NCBI GenBank assembly: GCA_910591455.2
Contig: OU342808.1
Location: 18,369,121 to 18,433,120 of the forward strand
Reading direction: 5' to 3'
Length of the DNA stretch: 64,000 nt
Origin: Pholis gunnellus
Taxonomy: Eukaryota > Chordata > Actinopteri > Perciformes > Pholidae
Shown: in pieces, positions 12,719 to 24,317 of the stretch
How the letters are laid out: the number at the start of each line of letters is the position of its first letter
Numbering within the stretch: position 1 is the stretch's first letter
Program-made: the position numbers and the translations under genes
Notes under the pieces: generated by a model
Told to the model about the DNA's origin: nothing
What the model saw: the letters and a program-made list of their open reading frames with translations, nothing else
Database searches by the model: none

Positions 12719-15700
12719 GGGGGGTTATTATGTTTCTGTCTCTGCCCTCTAAATGGAGATGGCACTGATAAGACTGTGTCAACATCCCAGCTGTTAATCT
12801 GGCCGCAGACATCATAAAGTGCCCATAAAAGCTGTAAAAGTTAGCTTGTTGCTTTATTGTAGGCCACAGTCGGGACCATTTGTGCTTCTGTGACAACCAA
12901 TTTAAAAGTGGAGTAAGATATAAACACAATATAGTCAAATCAACAGACTACTGTCTAAAGAAAGACACTATTTTTCTGATTAATTCATTTGATACTAAAA
13001 AGTAGCAGCACACTAAGTAAATATAGTTTCAACTCTTCACAATGAGGGAGGTGCCAGGTTTCCAGCATTTCTTTTGAATCAGAGGAGGTTTAATCCTCCC
13101 GCCGCTGTGATTGGATTAAAATGGATTAAGGACCATATTTTCAGAAAGCGACCAATCTGGAATGTGTTCTACCATCCAGTCGGAAAAATTGATTGACATC
13201 GTTTAAAATCAGCCTAATGACGTAAATCATGAAAGGATTTTTTTTTTTTGTGAGTAAGAAATCATTGAGAGGTTTTAAACTATAGGGGAGGAACAAAGCT
13301 CACTATAATAAAAAAGAAGAGCTTGCGCCAGTCTATGGAACCTACTCCGGCTACAGAATAGGAAGCAATATGCCGCGTGAATGACTTCTGGGATTTCCTG
13401 CTCTCACTGGAGTGATGGTTGACTGCAGTAAAGTCGGGCCGGTTGAGGCTCCGCGGTGGCACACAAGAGGAAAATGGCGATGGCAAGTTTCCTCTGCTGA
13501 TTTGACCACACCAGAGTGAAAGGGTGGCGGACATGTAGAGGGGATTGATAATAGACAAAAGACAGGACTAGCAGGAAGCAAATAAAAAAAAATAAAAAAA
13601 ATAGGACAATGCCTATTAGCAAGCCAAAAAAAACTCACTAAGCGAGTGTCCCTCCTGAAAGCACTCCAGTGGAGGACCTTTTCACTCCTAAATGAGCCTC
13701 TTGACAATCAGCATGGATTAACACTTAGGAGCTACAAGAATTACCGTGTGTCATTCAAATGAGTTCAGCTACATTTAGCCTTACATTATGGCTTTAATGA
13801 CTAACGCAGCAGAACCAGGGCTTCTTAAAAGAATGAAACTTTACGTTGATCTAGTTCTTTTACCACTGTTATAAGTACGGGCTGCTCTGCTGCAGGTTTG
13901 TCTAAGGAGACACTTGCTCACACAGTTTGAAAAATACCTTTAAAATGGTTTGCAGAGACATGTTGCAACACGGAAAAAAAGCACGTGTTGTTTGAGTGTC
14001 ATGGACTACTTTAATCCAACAGGTTTTTTACCATTGACCTAAGTTCACTTGAATAACTGACAAAAAACATTTTATTGTTTCTAAGCTGTGCTAAAGACTG
14101 GAGTGAGGTTCTTCCAAACTGCTGCTCATGCTTTACAAATTTAGTTTTGACATCATGTCCACTGCTCAGCCTCTACACACAAACAGCTTTGGAGAACATT
14201 TGCTTTTTCTCTTCCTTTAATTTGAACTCACACATGCTAAACAACACACCAGGAAATACAGAATGGACAAAAGTAAATTTCACATCTGAATGTTTAGATC
14301 CACAAAAGCATAATCATCATTAATATCCATGATGAAAAAGGTATCTCAGCTCCAATGTGTGCAATAAATGTGCAGATCCTTTGCGACAAAACATACCGAG
14401 TGATTTTGTGCCATTTCTGAAATATGTGGAAGATTTGACACAAATGATTGCTCCTCTATTATCAGCTGGATATGTGATGATATTAACTTAATTGTTATAA
14501 AACCTTTATCTTTGCACACAATTGCTTGCCTACTGAATGGTTTTAACCATTTGTCCAATGTAATTGTCTCTTTTTATCTTAAATTGTCGCAACCGTTTTG
14601 AAAGGCATAATGAAGTTCTATTTAGGAAGCACCATTTTAAAATTCTAATTAAAGTAGCTTTGTGCATCGATGATTAATTTTCCAACAGAAAAACAGCCTT
14701 CGTCTAAGAATTGTTTCCACCCCTAGTTCTTAGGTTTCCTGCTAACAATTGGTTTGTACCAAACAATAAAGCATATGATCTGTGTCACCATCACCATAAA
14801 GACAAGTTGGTTGCCGACAAGGAAAAAGTCAAATTGAATCTGGTGCTATCCTAAAGTCAGTTCACTTGTTTTGTCCACAGAGCCGCGCTCCTCTGGGCCT
14901 CCAACGCTGTCTGAATCTAGATTTTAAGAGCCCTCCACTGAAAGGGTCAGCGGCTCATCTACTCTGACGGCAGAGCATCCAGTCAAATAAATCCTCTGGG
15001 AACGCCATATAAACAACTTTCTGACATTTTACTGTCACATCCAAAAAGACGTATACTGACATTGAAATGATTATGACAAAACAACAAGTTGCTCCGAATT
15101 ATTTAACCGAGGAAAAACTTGAAGAAAGGGCTGTAATCGTTTGAATGGCTCAAATGAATTTGTTCAGAGGATATTCTTTTCTTATGGGAACAACACAAAA
15201 CAAAGACAAACACAGAATCATGCATAAAACATGACCATTTCCATATAACTGTTGTGTTTCCCCAACCAAGACAAAAGGAATGCAACCAAATGCTTCTGCT
15301 GCGATTGTTTGTCGACAGCTGAAGCCATCCGTCACCCAGCAGGGAAGCAGGGGGGAGTGAAGCATTCCCAGGCAAGAAGTCAGTGGGGGAGCAGGAGAAA
15401 AGGCACAGAGGCGCATAGATAGTACCTGGCCATTTGGTGATTAAGAACTGGGTGGAGTGTAAATGCATCAGACTTCTCCCCCCACCCTCATGGAAATGTA
15501 TGGCTCACCTCAGAAGACAAACATTCTCCTCAGAAACCCAATCCTCTGGGATAAGGCAGGGCTCAAAGTAGCATCTTCTTTCCTTTTCTTTAAAAAGAAA
15601 CAGGCTAATTTATAGCTTCCCTGACAGTTAACTCCTCTCTCAGTGACAACAAATACCGTTTCATTACAAAGGAGGAGAGGAGCATGGACTGCTAGGTAGT

Positions 15701-16555
15701 GGGGCTGCCCTGAGGCTACAGATGGGAGTCATTTACTCCTCCCTGTCCCAGTGTTGGCTTAAACACAGCCGCACCAAGTTTATTTTAGGGCTTACAGCCC
15801 AAGAGAGACCCTCTTGCTTAATTACTCTAATTATAATGTTGAGCTTTTATCATATTCTTTTGCTGCTCCCCACTTCCGACTGCAAACATCCAAACCCATC
15901 TACCCACAAGTCCGGGCAGCTATTACACCGCTGGACTGAATCCAAGAGACACATTTTTAAGGATTTGATTTCAGTGCCTCGTTCCCCTTTTCAGAACGTA
16001 TCTTGTGTAACAGCCAGACTGGGCTCAATTCTTTATAGGCAACCTAAAAAGATGCACGGTCCAGTTTAAGAACAAAATAAAAGCATTGGACCAAAACTTC
16101 AGTCTGAGAAGAAAACCAATTTCCCACGACTTGGTTTAGTTAGCCAGGAAAAGGTGTTACTAAAAGTCCGAAACAGTTGTGCCACATCTGACACAGTAAA
16201 GAGCACTCAAACATCAGACTGAGGAGAACGGGGGGTGGTGGAGGAAACACTGACGCTACAAAGGACAGACTTCACCAAGGCCTGGAGTGCGTTAGGATTA
16301 CATTCCTTAACTAAAGAACAAAGCTGTGATTATCAATGGACTGTTTCTCAAGGCAACAGTCTAGATAAGTCAGACTTAATAAGTTAAACTGTTACATGAT
16401 ATAAAAAAAAAAAAAATACAATGTACAAATGAAGTAGAAGAAGCTTTACGATATGGAGCCATCTTACCTTCGTCGGTGTTGGCAGGTCGGCCCTGGATCC
16501 TTAAAACTTGGGAGAATAAAACCAGACACAGAAGTGCACTTGGCCTCATCAGCAT
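227..16555 (-). CDS. fgfr1a: fibroblast growth factor receptor 1 (fgfr1a-like), 3' part cut by window edge
   Basis: Single-pass receptor tyrosine kinase at the cell surface; it binds FGFs with heparan sulfate and signals through FRS2, PLC-gamma and MAPK. Coding exons in transcription order: 16555-16468, 11097-10852, 10666-10577, 9521-9349, 6826-6703, 5074-4884, then IIIb 4570-4420 or IIIc 3696-3552, then 1476-1286, 882-737, 348-227. With IIIc these join in frame to about 505 residues: signal peptide (~1-22), Ig I (to ~111), acid box (~115-130), Ig II (to ~240), Ig III (to ~352), membrane segment (~367-387), juxtamembrane, and the kinase glycine loop with GEGCFG and the VAVK lysine (~502). The juxtamembrane KSDF...[16 protein letters not shown] run is typical of FGFR1, and the human homologue shares chromosome 8p with KCTD9 and GNRH1. 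The a rather than b paralogue is inferred from remembered zebrafish similarity and is less sure. The rest of the kinase is left of the window. Confidence 0.93.
737..882 (-). CDS. fgfr1a: fgfr1 juxtamembrane exon
   Basis: 146 bp. Encodes VSVDSSSSIHSGVMLVRP, then SRLSSSGSPMLSGVSEYELP and DPRWELLRDR, the FGFR juxtamembrane region leading into the kinase. Phase 0 in, phase 2 out; donor GTATGT. Confidence 0.94.
1286..1476 (-). CDS. fgfr1a: fgfr1 transmembrane exon
   Basis: 191 bp. Encodes a short extracellular stem (AVPHYPPSNHTYLE), a 21-residue hydrophobic helix, basic stop-transfer residues, and [22 protein letters not shown]. The donor is CAG|GTAACA. In other vertebrates GTAACA can be retained as codons for Val-Thr by using a second donor just after it; here the following bases are GAAAGT, so no such donor exists. 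Confidence 0.93.
3552..3696 (-). CDS. fgfr1a: fgfr1 alternative exon IIIc
   Basis: 145 bp. Starts TAGLNTTDKEMEVL and carries [21 protein letters not shown], the IIIc signature (mesenchymal type in other vertebrates). Acceptor TTTTCTAG, donor GTATCA. It lies 3' of IIIb in the transcript, the canonical order. Confidence 0.95.
4420..4570 (-). CDS. fgfr1a: fgfr1 alternative exon IIIb
   Basis: 151 bp. Starts HSGVNSSDAQVLTL and carries SGEYICKVSNYIGEANQSAW, the IIIb signature. Acceptor TTTCCAG, donor GTAACC, phase 0 to phase 1, the same as IIIc, so the two are interchangeable in frame. IIIb and IIIc give different FGF specificity; in other vertebrates IIIb is the epithelial type. Confidence 0.93.
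4884..5074 (-). CDS. fgfr1a: fgfr1 exon IIIa (constant half of Ig III)
   Basis: 191 bp, the standard length of this exon. It encodes ERSPHRPILQAGLPAN, the Ig II-III linker central to FGF contact, then VEFECKVFSDPQPHIQWLKH. It ends in phase 0 after VLK, ready to join either IIIb or IIIc. Confidence 0.95.
6703..6826 (-). CDS. fgfr1a: fgfr1 exon for Ig domain II, second half
   Basis: 124 bp, the same length as the human FGFR1 exon. It encodes the second Ig II cysteine in SDKGNYTCVVEN and the conserved GSINHTYQLDVV, with an N-glycosylation sequon (NHT). Donor GTAAGT, leaving phase 1. Confidence 0.94.
7055..7315 (+). repeat. dispersed teleost repeat fragment
   Basis: Carries phrases common to many fish repeat copies: GAAGTGTCTTCGGGCAAGAT followed by CCCCAAATTGCTCC, a (GT)n tract at 7209-7225, then TGTAAAGCACTTTGAGTG and a degraded tail. 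It lies antisense inside an fgfr1 intron. The family name was not determined. Confidence 0.6.
8127..8144. repeat. poly-G run
   Basis: Eighteen consecutive G. A length error is likely in any assembly here. Lies in an fgfr1 intron. Confidence 0.9.
9349..9521 (-). CDS. fgfr1a: fgfr1 exon for Ig domain II, first half
   Basis: 173 bp, ends in phase 0 at donor GTTAAT. Contains PEKMEKKLHAVPASKTVKF, the conserved heparin-binding region at the start of Ig II, then the first Ig cysteine in FRCQA and the WYKNGKEFK strand. Confidence 0.93.
9665..10020 (+). mobile_element. decayed, internally deleted LINE-like fragment
   Basis: The left part (CTGGGAGCTATGTTGTCTGA, then a GTGTCCCAAGGC run) resembles the 5' region of a common fish LINE. 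From about 9870 the text (GTGACCGAAAGAATGACAT, AAGTGGCCAAAATAGG, CGTAGGGTGGCTGGGCT) resembles the 3' end of a fish LINE reverse-transcriptase ORF. The ORF body is missing. Recognised from memory of fish repeats only. Confidence 0.5.
10577..10666 (-). CDS. fgfr1a: fgfr1 acid-box exon
   Basis: 90 bp, phase 1 at both ends. It encodes an acidic and serine run (SSEDDDEDEESSSEE), the FGFR acid box between Ig I and Ig II that tunes heparin and FGF binding by autoinhibition. Donor is GTAAGT. The codon split C|CA to the next exon gives the conserved PMAP start of the Ig II linker. Confidence 0.9.
10852..11097 (-). CDS. fgfr1a: fgfr1 exon for Ig domain I
   Basis: 246 bp, phase 1 at both ends, so it could be skipped without a frame change, as happens in FGFR1-beta isoforms of other vertebrates that lack Ig I. 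The Ig cysteines are visible in LSCSAK and YTCNTF, with the DSGLYTC signature. Acceptor and donor (GTAAAG) agree with both neighbours. Confidence 0.9.
11770..12040 (+). repeat. teleost dispersed repeat, copy 1 of a family also at 61.2 kb
   Basis: Begins GGGGCTGCAACTACCCATCA and contains ATAAAATGACACAGAGCACA, GTCTTCAAATGTCTTGTTTC and CTCAAAGATATTTAG. These match in order a related copy at 61190-61445. Probably a short non-autonomous DNA transposon. Confidence 0.6.
12685..12724. repeat. (TG)16 microsatellite followed by a G run
   Basis: Sixteen TG units, then nine G. Lies in the large fgfr1 intron. Likely length-polymorphic. Confidence 0.95.
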
Positions 16556-16648
16556 CCTGCTGAGGGAGCTACAACTGTTGGCTTTTCTGCGACTGGAACT
16601 CCATTCAGGCCGTTGGGGCATCAGCAGTGGGTCATTCACAGTGTTAAG
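16468..16648 (-). CDS. fgfr1a: fgfr1 exon with start codon and signal peptide
   Basis: The exon begins after an acceptor AG at 16649-16650 and ends at donor GTAAGA (codon phase 1). I start translation at 16555 because A at -3 gives good context and because a typical signal peptide follows: MLMRPS, a hydrophobic LLCLVLF stretch, then RIQG/RPA. An in-frame ATG upstream at 16621 would add 22 residues but has C at -3. A four-codon uORF (16635-16621) ends overlapping that ATG in TGATG. Coding part is 88 bp. Confidence 0.82.
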
Positions 16649-19600
16649 CTAAAAACAAACAAAGAGCAACAAAAACAAATTAATGCACGTGAGCAAGCGC
16701 CATACCTTAAACGTTTCGAGTGAGAAAAAGTCAAAAATCAGTTCAGGGTCTAAGTTCGTCATAAAGACAAAAATAAACTACATTAGGAGAAAATAAACGT
16801 CTGTATACAAGAACGATATATCCGTTTTGTGGCTCTTCAAACAATTAAGAAATAATGTATTTTATTTATTTTTTTACAAATCTATACTTCTGTCGACGAG
16901 GAAATTCCTCACTCGTCTAAAAAGAAGAGAATATTCTGTATGTCTACACGGTTCAAGGTGGGTACTTGAGCATTTAGGCCGCCCTGTACAGGAACACTGA
17001 TAAGAAGCTCGCTCTGATAGCTCGAGCAAACAAACACTGGATACATCTTGCTCAGCTCTTGGGAATTAAAACATTTTCAAGACTTCAAAGTAACTACTGA
17101 AGTATGAACTCGTAGAGACTGCCGCGACACTAAGACAATGTTCATGTTGGACTGTTGAAGGGGTTGAAGAATGTTCGGTACCCCTCCTAAATGGGGCACA
17201 GTGCTATTGGGTGACCCTCGCATGCACATCTGCTTGCATCATAACCTCTGCAGCATCTGGCCATACAGCTTAACACTTGCCCAAAACCCCCCTTGAGGAA
17301 TTTGTTGAAGACCAACAAAAAAACCACAGCCTGTTACGTGACACCCCTGTAGAGAGAGAACGCCGGGCCATCATTTCCACGCTGAGAGATCTATCACCCA
17401 ACAGTTGGTTTTGGTCCCAGAGCCCAAATTGACCCCCCTGCAACCATTTGCTCCCACGAGTTGTCAGGAAAGGGTCAAACTAATGCTGTTTTTTTTATCC
17501 GAGTCAAGCCTAAGAATACAGGCCTCAACCATGAAGATCCTACACATCAATGGAGTCATTAATTAACCTAAAATATCATAGTCCACCATGTAAAACAGCA
17601 GCAGCATCACATCTGGGTCAAAGAAACCCCGACTGGGTTTACGTCCTCACACAAAGTTATGTTCAGATGCAGCTGAGTGATGTAAACCCTTGTGTGAGCG
17701 TTCATCGCTGAAACATTGTGTTCTCCTCAAAAACCAAATTCAATTTCACTTTCTAAGAAAGCGCCAGTGTTCCAGCAGCTGAGCTGCGTCAGGGGGTCCG
17801 AGGGGGATAAAGGAGCGTGGTCATCGCGGCTCCATGAGCGGTGACTCATCAGTGTTTGGGAACACTCCAAGAAAAGTGCTTCTGCCGCCAGACAGAAGGA
17901 ACCGCAGAGAGAAAGAGAGAGCGGCCACGTTCCCTCGGCCCTCGTCACTAGGACAACCGGCAATAATTGAGAGAGGAGGAAGCAGCTTCTCTAAAAGTGT
18001 GACACAACACTTTGTCATCGTCTGCCGCTGCGGGACCGAGTGTTAAACACACAGTGTGTCTTACTATCCACACACTGGGCACACTCACCGTGAACTCGTG
18101 AGTCATTGAGAAGAGAAACTGACCGACACATTGGCCGAGATATTAGCAGCAAAATAAATAAAGTATAGGCTAGATCATTGTACGTATTCGACTCCCATTG
18201 TGTCCGATTCATATATTTTTGGTGTCGTTTTTATTTATAGTTATTATCAGAGCTCAAGTGAGCCATTATTATCTTACTGCGAGATAGATACATTGAATTG
18301 GTTGATAAGTTTCTCTAAAAATGTCAGGTCATTTAGAAACTGTAACCATTACAGAGTTTGTTTTTCTGCTAAATGTCCCAATAAGCCCGTATATTGGTCA
18401 CAGTTCTTTAAAAAAAAAAAAAATCTAAAAAAGGATCTGTATCAAGATCGTCATTTGGCCTCAGAAATCCAGCATCTGTTGGGCTGCAGATATACAAATC
18501 TAATTTTGTTTACTAATCAAAATGTCCTGTTACTTTGTGCCTACTGTTATTGTCTCACAGTAGTGTTCAATAGTCATATACTGCCTAAAGGACATATATT
18601 TTGCAGAACTCAAAAACCAAATCATTTTGGACACATTCGGATGAACAGAAATGACACAGGGGTCAAAATGACGAACACATCTCAGACCTGTGAGCTCTCC
18701 AACACGATTATTAAACGGTCTATGTTAGCTTCACTTAACAGCAGTGTCGGGGAGTCTAAACCAATTAGCAGTGATACACTCAAACTGAAAAACCAAGACC
18801 AGACTCTATCCATAGATCTGGTGTTCTTGCTCTTTTCAGTGTGCAGCTAAAATCTAATCTAAAATCGTCTGTCATTATTACTAATACCTGTTGACGAGCC
18901 ATTCAAAAATACATTCTGAGTTTTGTTGCTCACATTTTTAGAAAGCAAGTCTGCATATAAATTGTGCGAAACAAATTGGGATTTAAAAACTCAAAAGATG
19001 GCCCAAGGATGGATGGATCAAGCCCAGAATGATCCGTGGTGAATGAACAGTGACGGGTCAGAAAATAAATGCAGCATGAGAAAGGAAGAAGACATGTCTG
19101 CTGTATATGGAACCCCGTATAAGACAGAGAGTAACACTTCACACAATAGTCTGGCAAATAAAAAGGGGTTAAACTAAACAGATTAGAACACGCAAGACAT
19201 ATTCAGCTTCTCTCATTATACAAAGACAAAGGTTACAGGCTTTACCCATAACATGGCCTGCACCATAATTACTGTTCACCGCCATCCATGCATAAAATTC
19301 CTCAGCTCCCAAATTATGGACCCCCCCCCCTCCCTCCCTCCCTAGTTATCTCTGCACTCCCAGCCAGCAACAGGCCAGTCAGCACACGGCTGCAGTTCAG
19401 CGGACATAAGAGCATCAGACCATCTCCCCAGGCTACTGTTTTCACAAAAACAGAGACTTCTCTTTGGTTCTTTGCAGCCTCACAACCTGAAATCGGTGAT
19501 TTGCCACCTGAGTGCCATGGAGGGGAGCTCAGGTGTCACGATGAAGATTACACTCAAAACGTAAAGACAATCAATGTCAAGCCATCCGAGACGGAGCCAT

Positions 19601-20880
19601 TTGGTTGACGCTTTAAAGTGCTTTAAGGTACACTCAGTCCTTTTCTATGTGTTTTCCCAAAGGAAAGTTAAACCGGGACACACAACTCTAAAATGTTTTA
19701 TCTAAATGAAAATCAGCCTAAAACGTCCTAAATGCACACAATCAAATTAAATCCTACACCTCTTGAGAGCAACTGCCTAAAATCTACACTCACTAAAGGT
19801 CGCAAGGAAACATTCAATTCAACGCCACATTCCTTTATGGATTTAGTTATAATAAAAAATACAATCTCAAGTCGCAATAACTGTGTGCAAAGGGGGCAGC
19901 CTAGTAAATTAAAGGGCATGACTGTTCCTCACTTCCCATTATATGGTTGAGGAGAAACCTTTTTCCCCTCCTGGTGAACTCCCTGTGGACCCGCTGCTTT
20001 TCTAAACCATCAATCTTCTCCCTCTCCCTTCATATCATAACATTTAGGGCTTTACACAACATTGGACTGGCCCCTCCAGACCTCATGACAGATGTAGTAA
20101 TGATGGCTGTCCTTGGAGAATTTTAAAAAGAGGTTAAGTTAAGCAATTTGTTGCAGGATTTGAAAGAAATATAGAAATGATGTGAAATGAAGTATTTGAG
20201 TTTGGTTTTGTGGTTTAGTTTGAGCCGGTGTTGTGAATCTTACAGGGCTGAAGACACGAATAAGGACCTGGGCCGTTTTTTGCAGAGATGAAAACACATT
20301 TGATAGCTACTGCAAACACATTTCACAAGACAATAAAGAAGTTCAGAAAAGTCCCACAGACCCATGAAGCAAAACTCAAATGTATTTTAAAAAAAAGGAA
20401 TAGCGCCATCACGTGCAGTTTTAAACATTTGCGTTCTCTGTGCTAGCCTTGGTCTTATCCGAGTAATCTAATCTGATCAAAGGCGGCTGCTTGTGACTTC
20501 ACATAGAAATCCAAAAGGGGTTTGTTTGCAGGACTGCACGCAACATTTGGGCCTCGTGCGTAAACGTTTGTCCCCTCTTATTTTCAAGCATGGAGGAGAC
20601 TGAGGTGCTACAGACACAGAGGTCTCTGGAGAAAGCAACACGCGTAAACAGACAGTTTCTCCATCCGTTTTAACTACAGAGCGCAAACATATTTTCAAAA
20701 ACAGGAGGTTGCATTTCAGAAATAAAAACAAGAAAATAAGAATTTAGGAACCACAATTCTTGAAGTAGGACAAGAGGTTCATTAATAAAGTAAAACGACT
20801 ACAGTGGAGAACAATATCCAAACCCTTTGGCACGTAAAGATAAAGTGAATCTAGAGCAGAGTGGAGGAATAATGGCTCAC
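16649..20880 (-). other. 5' intron of fgfr1 (if the first exon is near 20.9 kb)
   Basis: No coding exon recognised. Open frames here, including a 216-codon one on the plus strand at 18200-18850, show no domain or family likeness. The stretch at 17.75-18.05 kb is less AT-rich than its surroundings and could be regulatory. Confidence 0.4.
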
Positions 20881-21040
20881 CTTACTGGCGGGGGGCTGAG
20901 AAACAGCCAGTGTTGGTCCGATAAGGAAGACTCCGGAGTGCGGAGCAGAGATTTGGATGCAGAAAAAAAAACTTCCCGAATAACAGTATATCCAGACGTT
21001 AAAGTGTTTTCCGTCAATGAAGCTCACTAACTCCAAACTA
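20881..21040 (-). other. fgfr1a: putative non-coding first exon of fgfr1
   Basis: FGFR1 genes normally start with an untranslated exon. On the minus strand a strong donor (CCAGTAAG|GTGAGC, exon edge at 20881) follows a moderately GC-rich stretch, and no other good candidate was seen upstream of 16648. The 5' end is arbitrary; no TATA box was identified. Confidence 0.35.
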
Positions 21041-23357
21041 CCAACGTTTGGCTAACAAGTTCGCGCATATTTTTTTTTGCAAAACTTGTGCGTAAGAGGA
21101 AAAAAAGAACGTGCGTCGCCCACTCCAAAAAAAAAAAAAAAAAGAGTCAAATAATCAAAAGGTGGTGAAAGAAAACTTCCTAAATAGTGTTAAGATATCG
21201 TTTCCCTGGTTTACTTTGCGACGACCTTCTTTTATCTTACCTCGCTAACTTGAACCTCTACTACTACGTGAGCGCAGCCTATGCGGTAGTTCTTCGTAGC
21301 GCTGGTCCCTTTATCCCAAAACGTTTCGCTCGCGATGAAATGAAGTCGCCTCACCTCCGAAAACTGCGTCCCAAAGTTGTTCAACTCACTCTAACAAAAT
21401 ATCTGCAAACAAAATGTCGTTCGGTATTATGTGTCTACAAACGAGCGGTATTTAAAATGAATCCTAGAAAGTGTTTTTGGGACGATTCCTGGCGGAGAAA
21501 TGCTGTTAAACAACGAGAGTCCGAGCTGCTCCAAACCTCCCCCCTTAAATCTGAGAATATGCGCATCCTCCGGACCATTGTCAAGACACATGCAGTAACG
21601 GGGACGGCTTCCGGTCTATTACTACAAAATAGAAGGAAACTTAGGCATCTAGAAATGAACTGGACTGAAGTATGCTAAATAAATGACTAAATGGCTACAT
21701 GCTGATTTGTTTGAGTGGAGATGACTGGGGGATATTAACGTGGAGAGGATGCATTTATCAAAGATAAAACAGAAATCCACCGTTACATCAAATTGGAGAG
21801 CAAACATTACTTTTATTTTGTTACCTGCTCCAGACCAACTGCTGTCACACAAAAGTTTTGTTCATGTGTTAACTTACATCTTACTTTTACTTGAGTTTAC
21901 CCTGGAATTAATTTGTTGTTCATCAAAGTTGTTCTACTCTGTGTTTCTATGAAAACAAGACAAAACAAAAAACCCACAAAAACAAATCACCTGGAAATAT
22001 TGTGCACCTGCCCCATATTGCAATGCAAATACTTTTTTACAAAACATTAGTCACATACTTAATGCACCGTCAAGTTGTGTTTGTTGTTTAGCGCCGCACA
22101 AATGTTGTTTTTCCCTCCTTGTGGCTTTTATTTTGAATATAAAACAGCCGGAATTACGACATTATTCAGGCTGTTACTTTCCAGCTTGATGCAGGTCTGC
22201 ACGGGCTGGTAGAAACCTGGCTCCCCCTGCCACCCACGGCACCAGAGCTCCACCAACTCTCCACAACGAGCTCTTTGCATTGTGGGATTGGAGACTAAAC
22301 GACACAAAGGCTGATACTGTGACTATAAATAATTATAGGGCTCGTTTGCTACTTTCAACTTCCATGGTGGATACAAACTACATAAACTCACCTTTCAATC
22401 TACAAACTCAGCCCCGATCACAACAAAAACATTTTAAATAAAATACATAAGAAATATAAAATGCATGTACAACCAAAGAGTTCAACAAGATGGTCATTGA
22501 ATTCGACAGATACAATGAGGGCCATAGAAGACAAGATTCATTCTTATTGATCACCACTTTTACTCAGGACACTCGGGATCACTGAGAAAAGACCCATGTA
22601 GATATAAAACAACAATAATGTACATATTTGTTGCATTTTACAGGAAGTTGAAACTATAACTACTTCCAAACTAAAAGCATATTGTTCCTGGAACAGTTGC
22701 GGTAACACTAAGAGAGCACATGCTGATGGTAGACATGACAAGACAAAGAGCTATCAGTGAAAAGAGATTTGACTAAACGAGCAGGCAATACTAAGAGAGA
22801 GTTCATCTGAGGAGGGACATTAAGAATACAGATAACCAACATGAATACCGATGCACAATGACAGAAAGTAAGCACTTTCAACAACTTCCCCTTCAAGGCA
22901 ACGATAAAATGTCTTTGTTGTGCTGGCGTAAAGATCATATGCATTGGCAGCATATCAAACCGCATCAGAATTTCAAATGTAAATGCCAACTCAGCACAAA
23001 CACAAGTGTGCACTGTCTGATCAAACACATAGTTCAGCTCATATGGTCTTTGATTTCATATCACAATTGAGAAATGATTGATGACTGCAGAGACACACGC
23101 GACCCAGCTTGGTAGTTAGATTAAAGAATGGGATGACAAAGAAACAGATTTGTGTTTCAACATGTGTTTCAGCCTTTCATCTTCAATGCAATGTCAACCT
23201 TGTGTGATGTTAAAGACATTAACAAAATGAGTTGACTTTAGTTTGAGCTTCATAGGTACCTCTGCTTTGCATTTGTAGATTCTGCGATCCTCTATAACCT
23301 GTCCTTTATTGACAAAGAAAACACCATCTCTTATATCGGTTGTAACACAAGCCCCAA

Positions 23358-23395
23358 ACTGACTTTCTATCAGCAAACACTGATAGAAAGTCAGT
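23358..23395. repeat. perfect 16 bp hairpin, 6-nt loop
   Basis: ACTGACTTTCTATCAG, then CAAACA, then its exact reverse complement. It is not followed by a T run, and no gene is nearby. Confidence 0.85.
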
Positions 23396-24317
23396 GCTAG
23401 CAGCTTTGTCATGCTCAAACCCTCAGTATGCAGATGCAACTTGTGAATGTTAGATATACTTGTACTGATAACTTTGTCACATCAATATAAAACCACAGTT
23501 CTGTTCAATAACTTTCCTTAACTCAACTGATTTTACACATCAAAGTCTGTTTACAGGACTTTGGGAGTAGTAGCCTTCTATTGCACATGTGAAATAGTTC
23601 TATACTTCTTTTGTGGCTCCAGGGGGTGATTTGTGAAGTCTGGCAAACTTGCATCACCTTTTTTAAAATCAGACTTTATCATCAGTTGATGCTGAAAAAG
23701 AATCATGTAGTTAGAAAGAAATGAGGCGACCAGACCTCTGTAGCCCTCTTCTCATAGAGTGTTGCAGGAATAAGTCCTAAAACCTGGAAACGTGTTGGCG
23801 TCTTAGCACTCCCGGTTCCTCGTCTTGAAATTTATGTTTTTTTAATGGGTTTTTGGTTAGATGCCCAAAATAAAGTGGTTAACACAAGCCAAGAGATTTT
23901 AAGGTTTTGTTCCACTATATAAATCCTCTTGTGAATTTTGTACCCCAGCTATGTCTAAAAAAAAAAGCGGTTGCTAACAAGTGGCTAAATTAAACTACAA
24001 AATGCCATCACATCTAGTCCGCCTTCACAGCCTTGTTGTGTATACTCGCGCTCACGCGACGGTGGTTGTTCGTTTATAGAATAAAAACATCTTAAAAGTT
24101 GTGTTCATTTGTGAAGATTATCTTACTGATCAAAAAGTGTAAGTATCATAAACTCGAGATTATTTTCTGTAATGATCCAAAATCGAATAAAAAGATCGCA
24201 TTGGCTTTTTGTCGAGGGAATCAGTGGAATGCTAACTTCCGAGTTGGCCAACATAAATTATTTATCCTTTCACCACTCTATTGCAGCCTTGGGCTAGCAG
24301 CCCAGAGGTGGAGTACT

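Larger units (their letters stand above)
11098..16467 (-). other. fgfr1a: large fgfr1 intron
   Basis: About 5.4 kb between the signal-peptide and Ig I exons. It holds a teleost dispersed repeat (11770-12040), a (TG)n tract (12685-12724) and AT-rich sequence. No further exon was recognised on either strand. Confidence 0.6.

Noticed and set aside
18200..18850. 216-codon plus-strand open frame in the fgfr1 5' intron
   Set aside because: No start context, domain, or family likeness; composition is that of AT-rich intron sequence with A runs. Chance is enough to explain it.
21187..21678. 163-codon open frame near the presumed fgfr1 promoter
   Set aside because: No family likeness, rich in Arg/Lys/Ser as in chance frames; probably promoter-region DNA.
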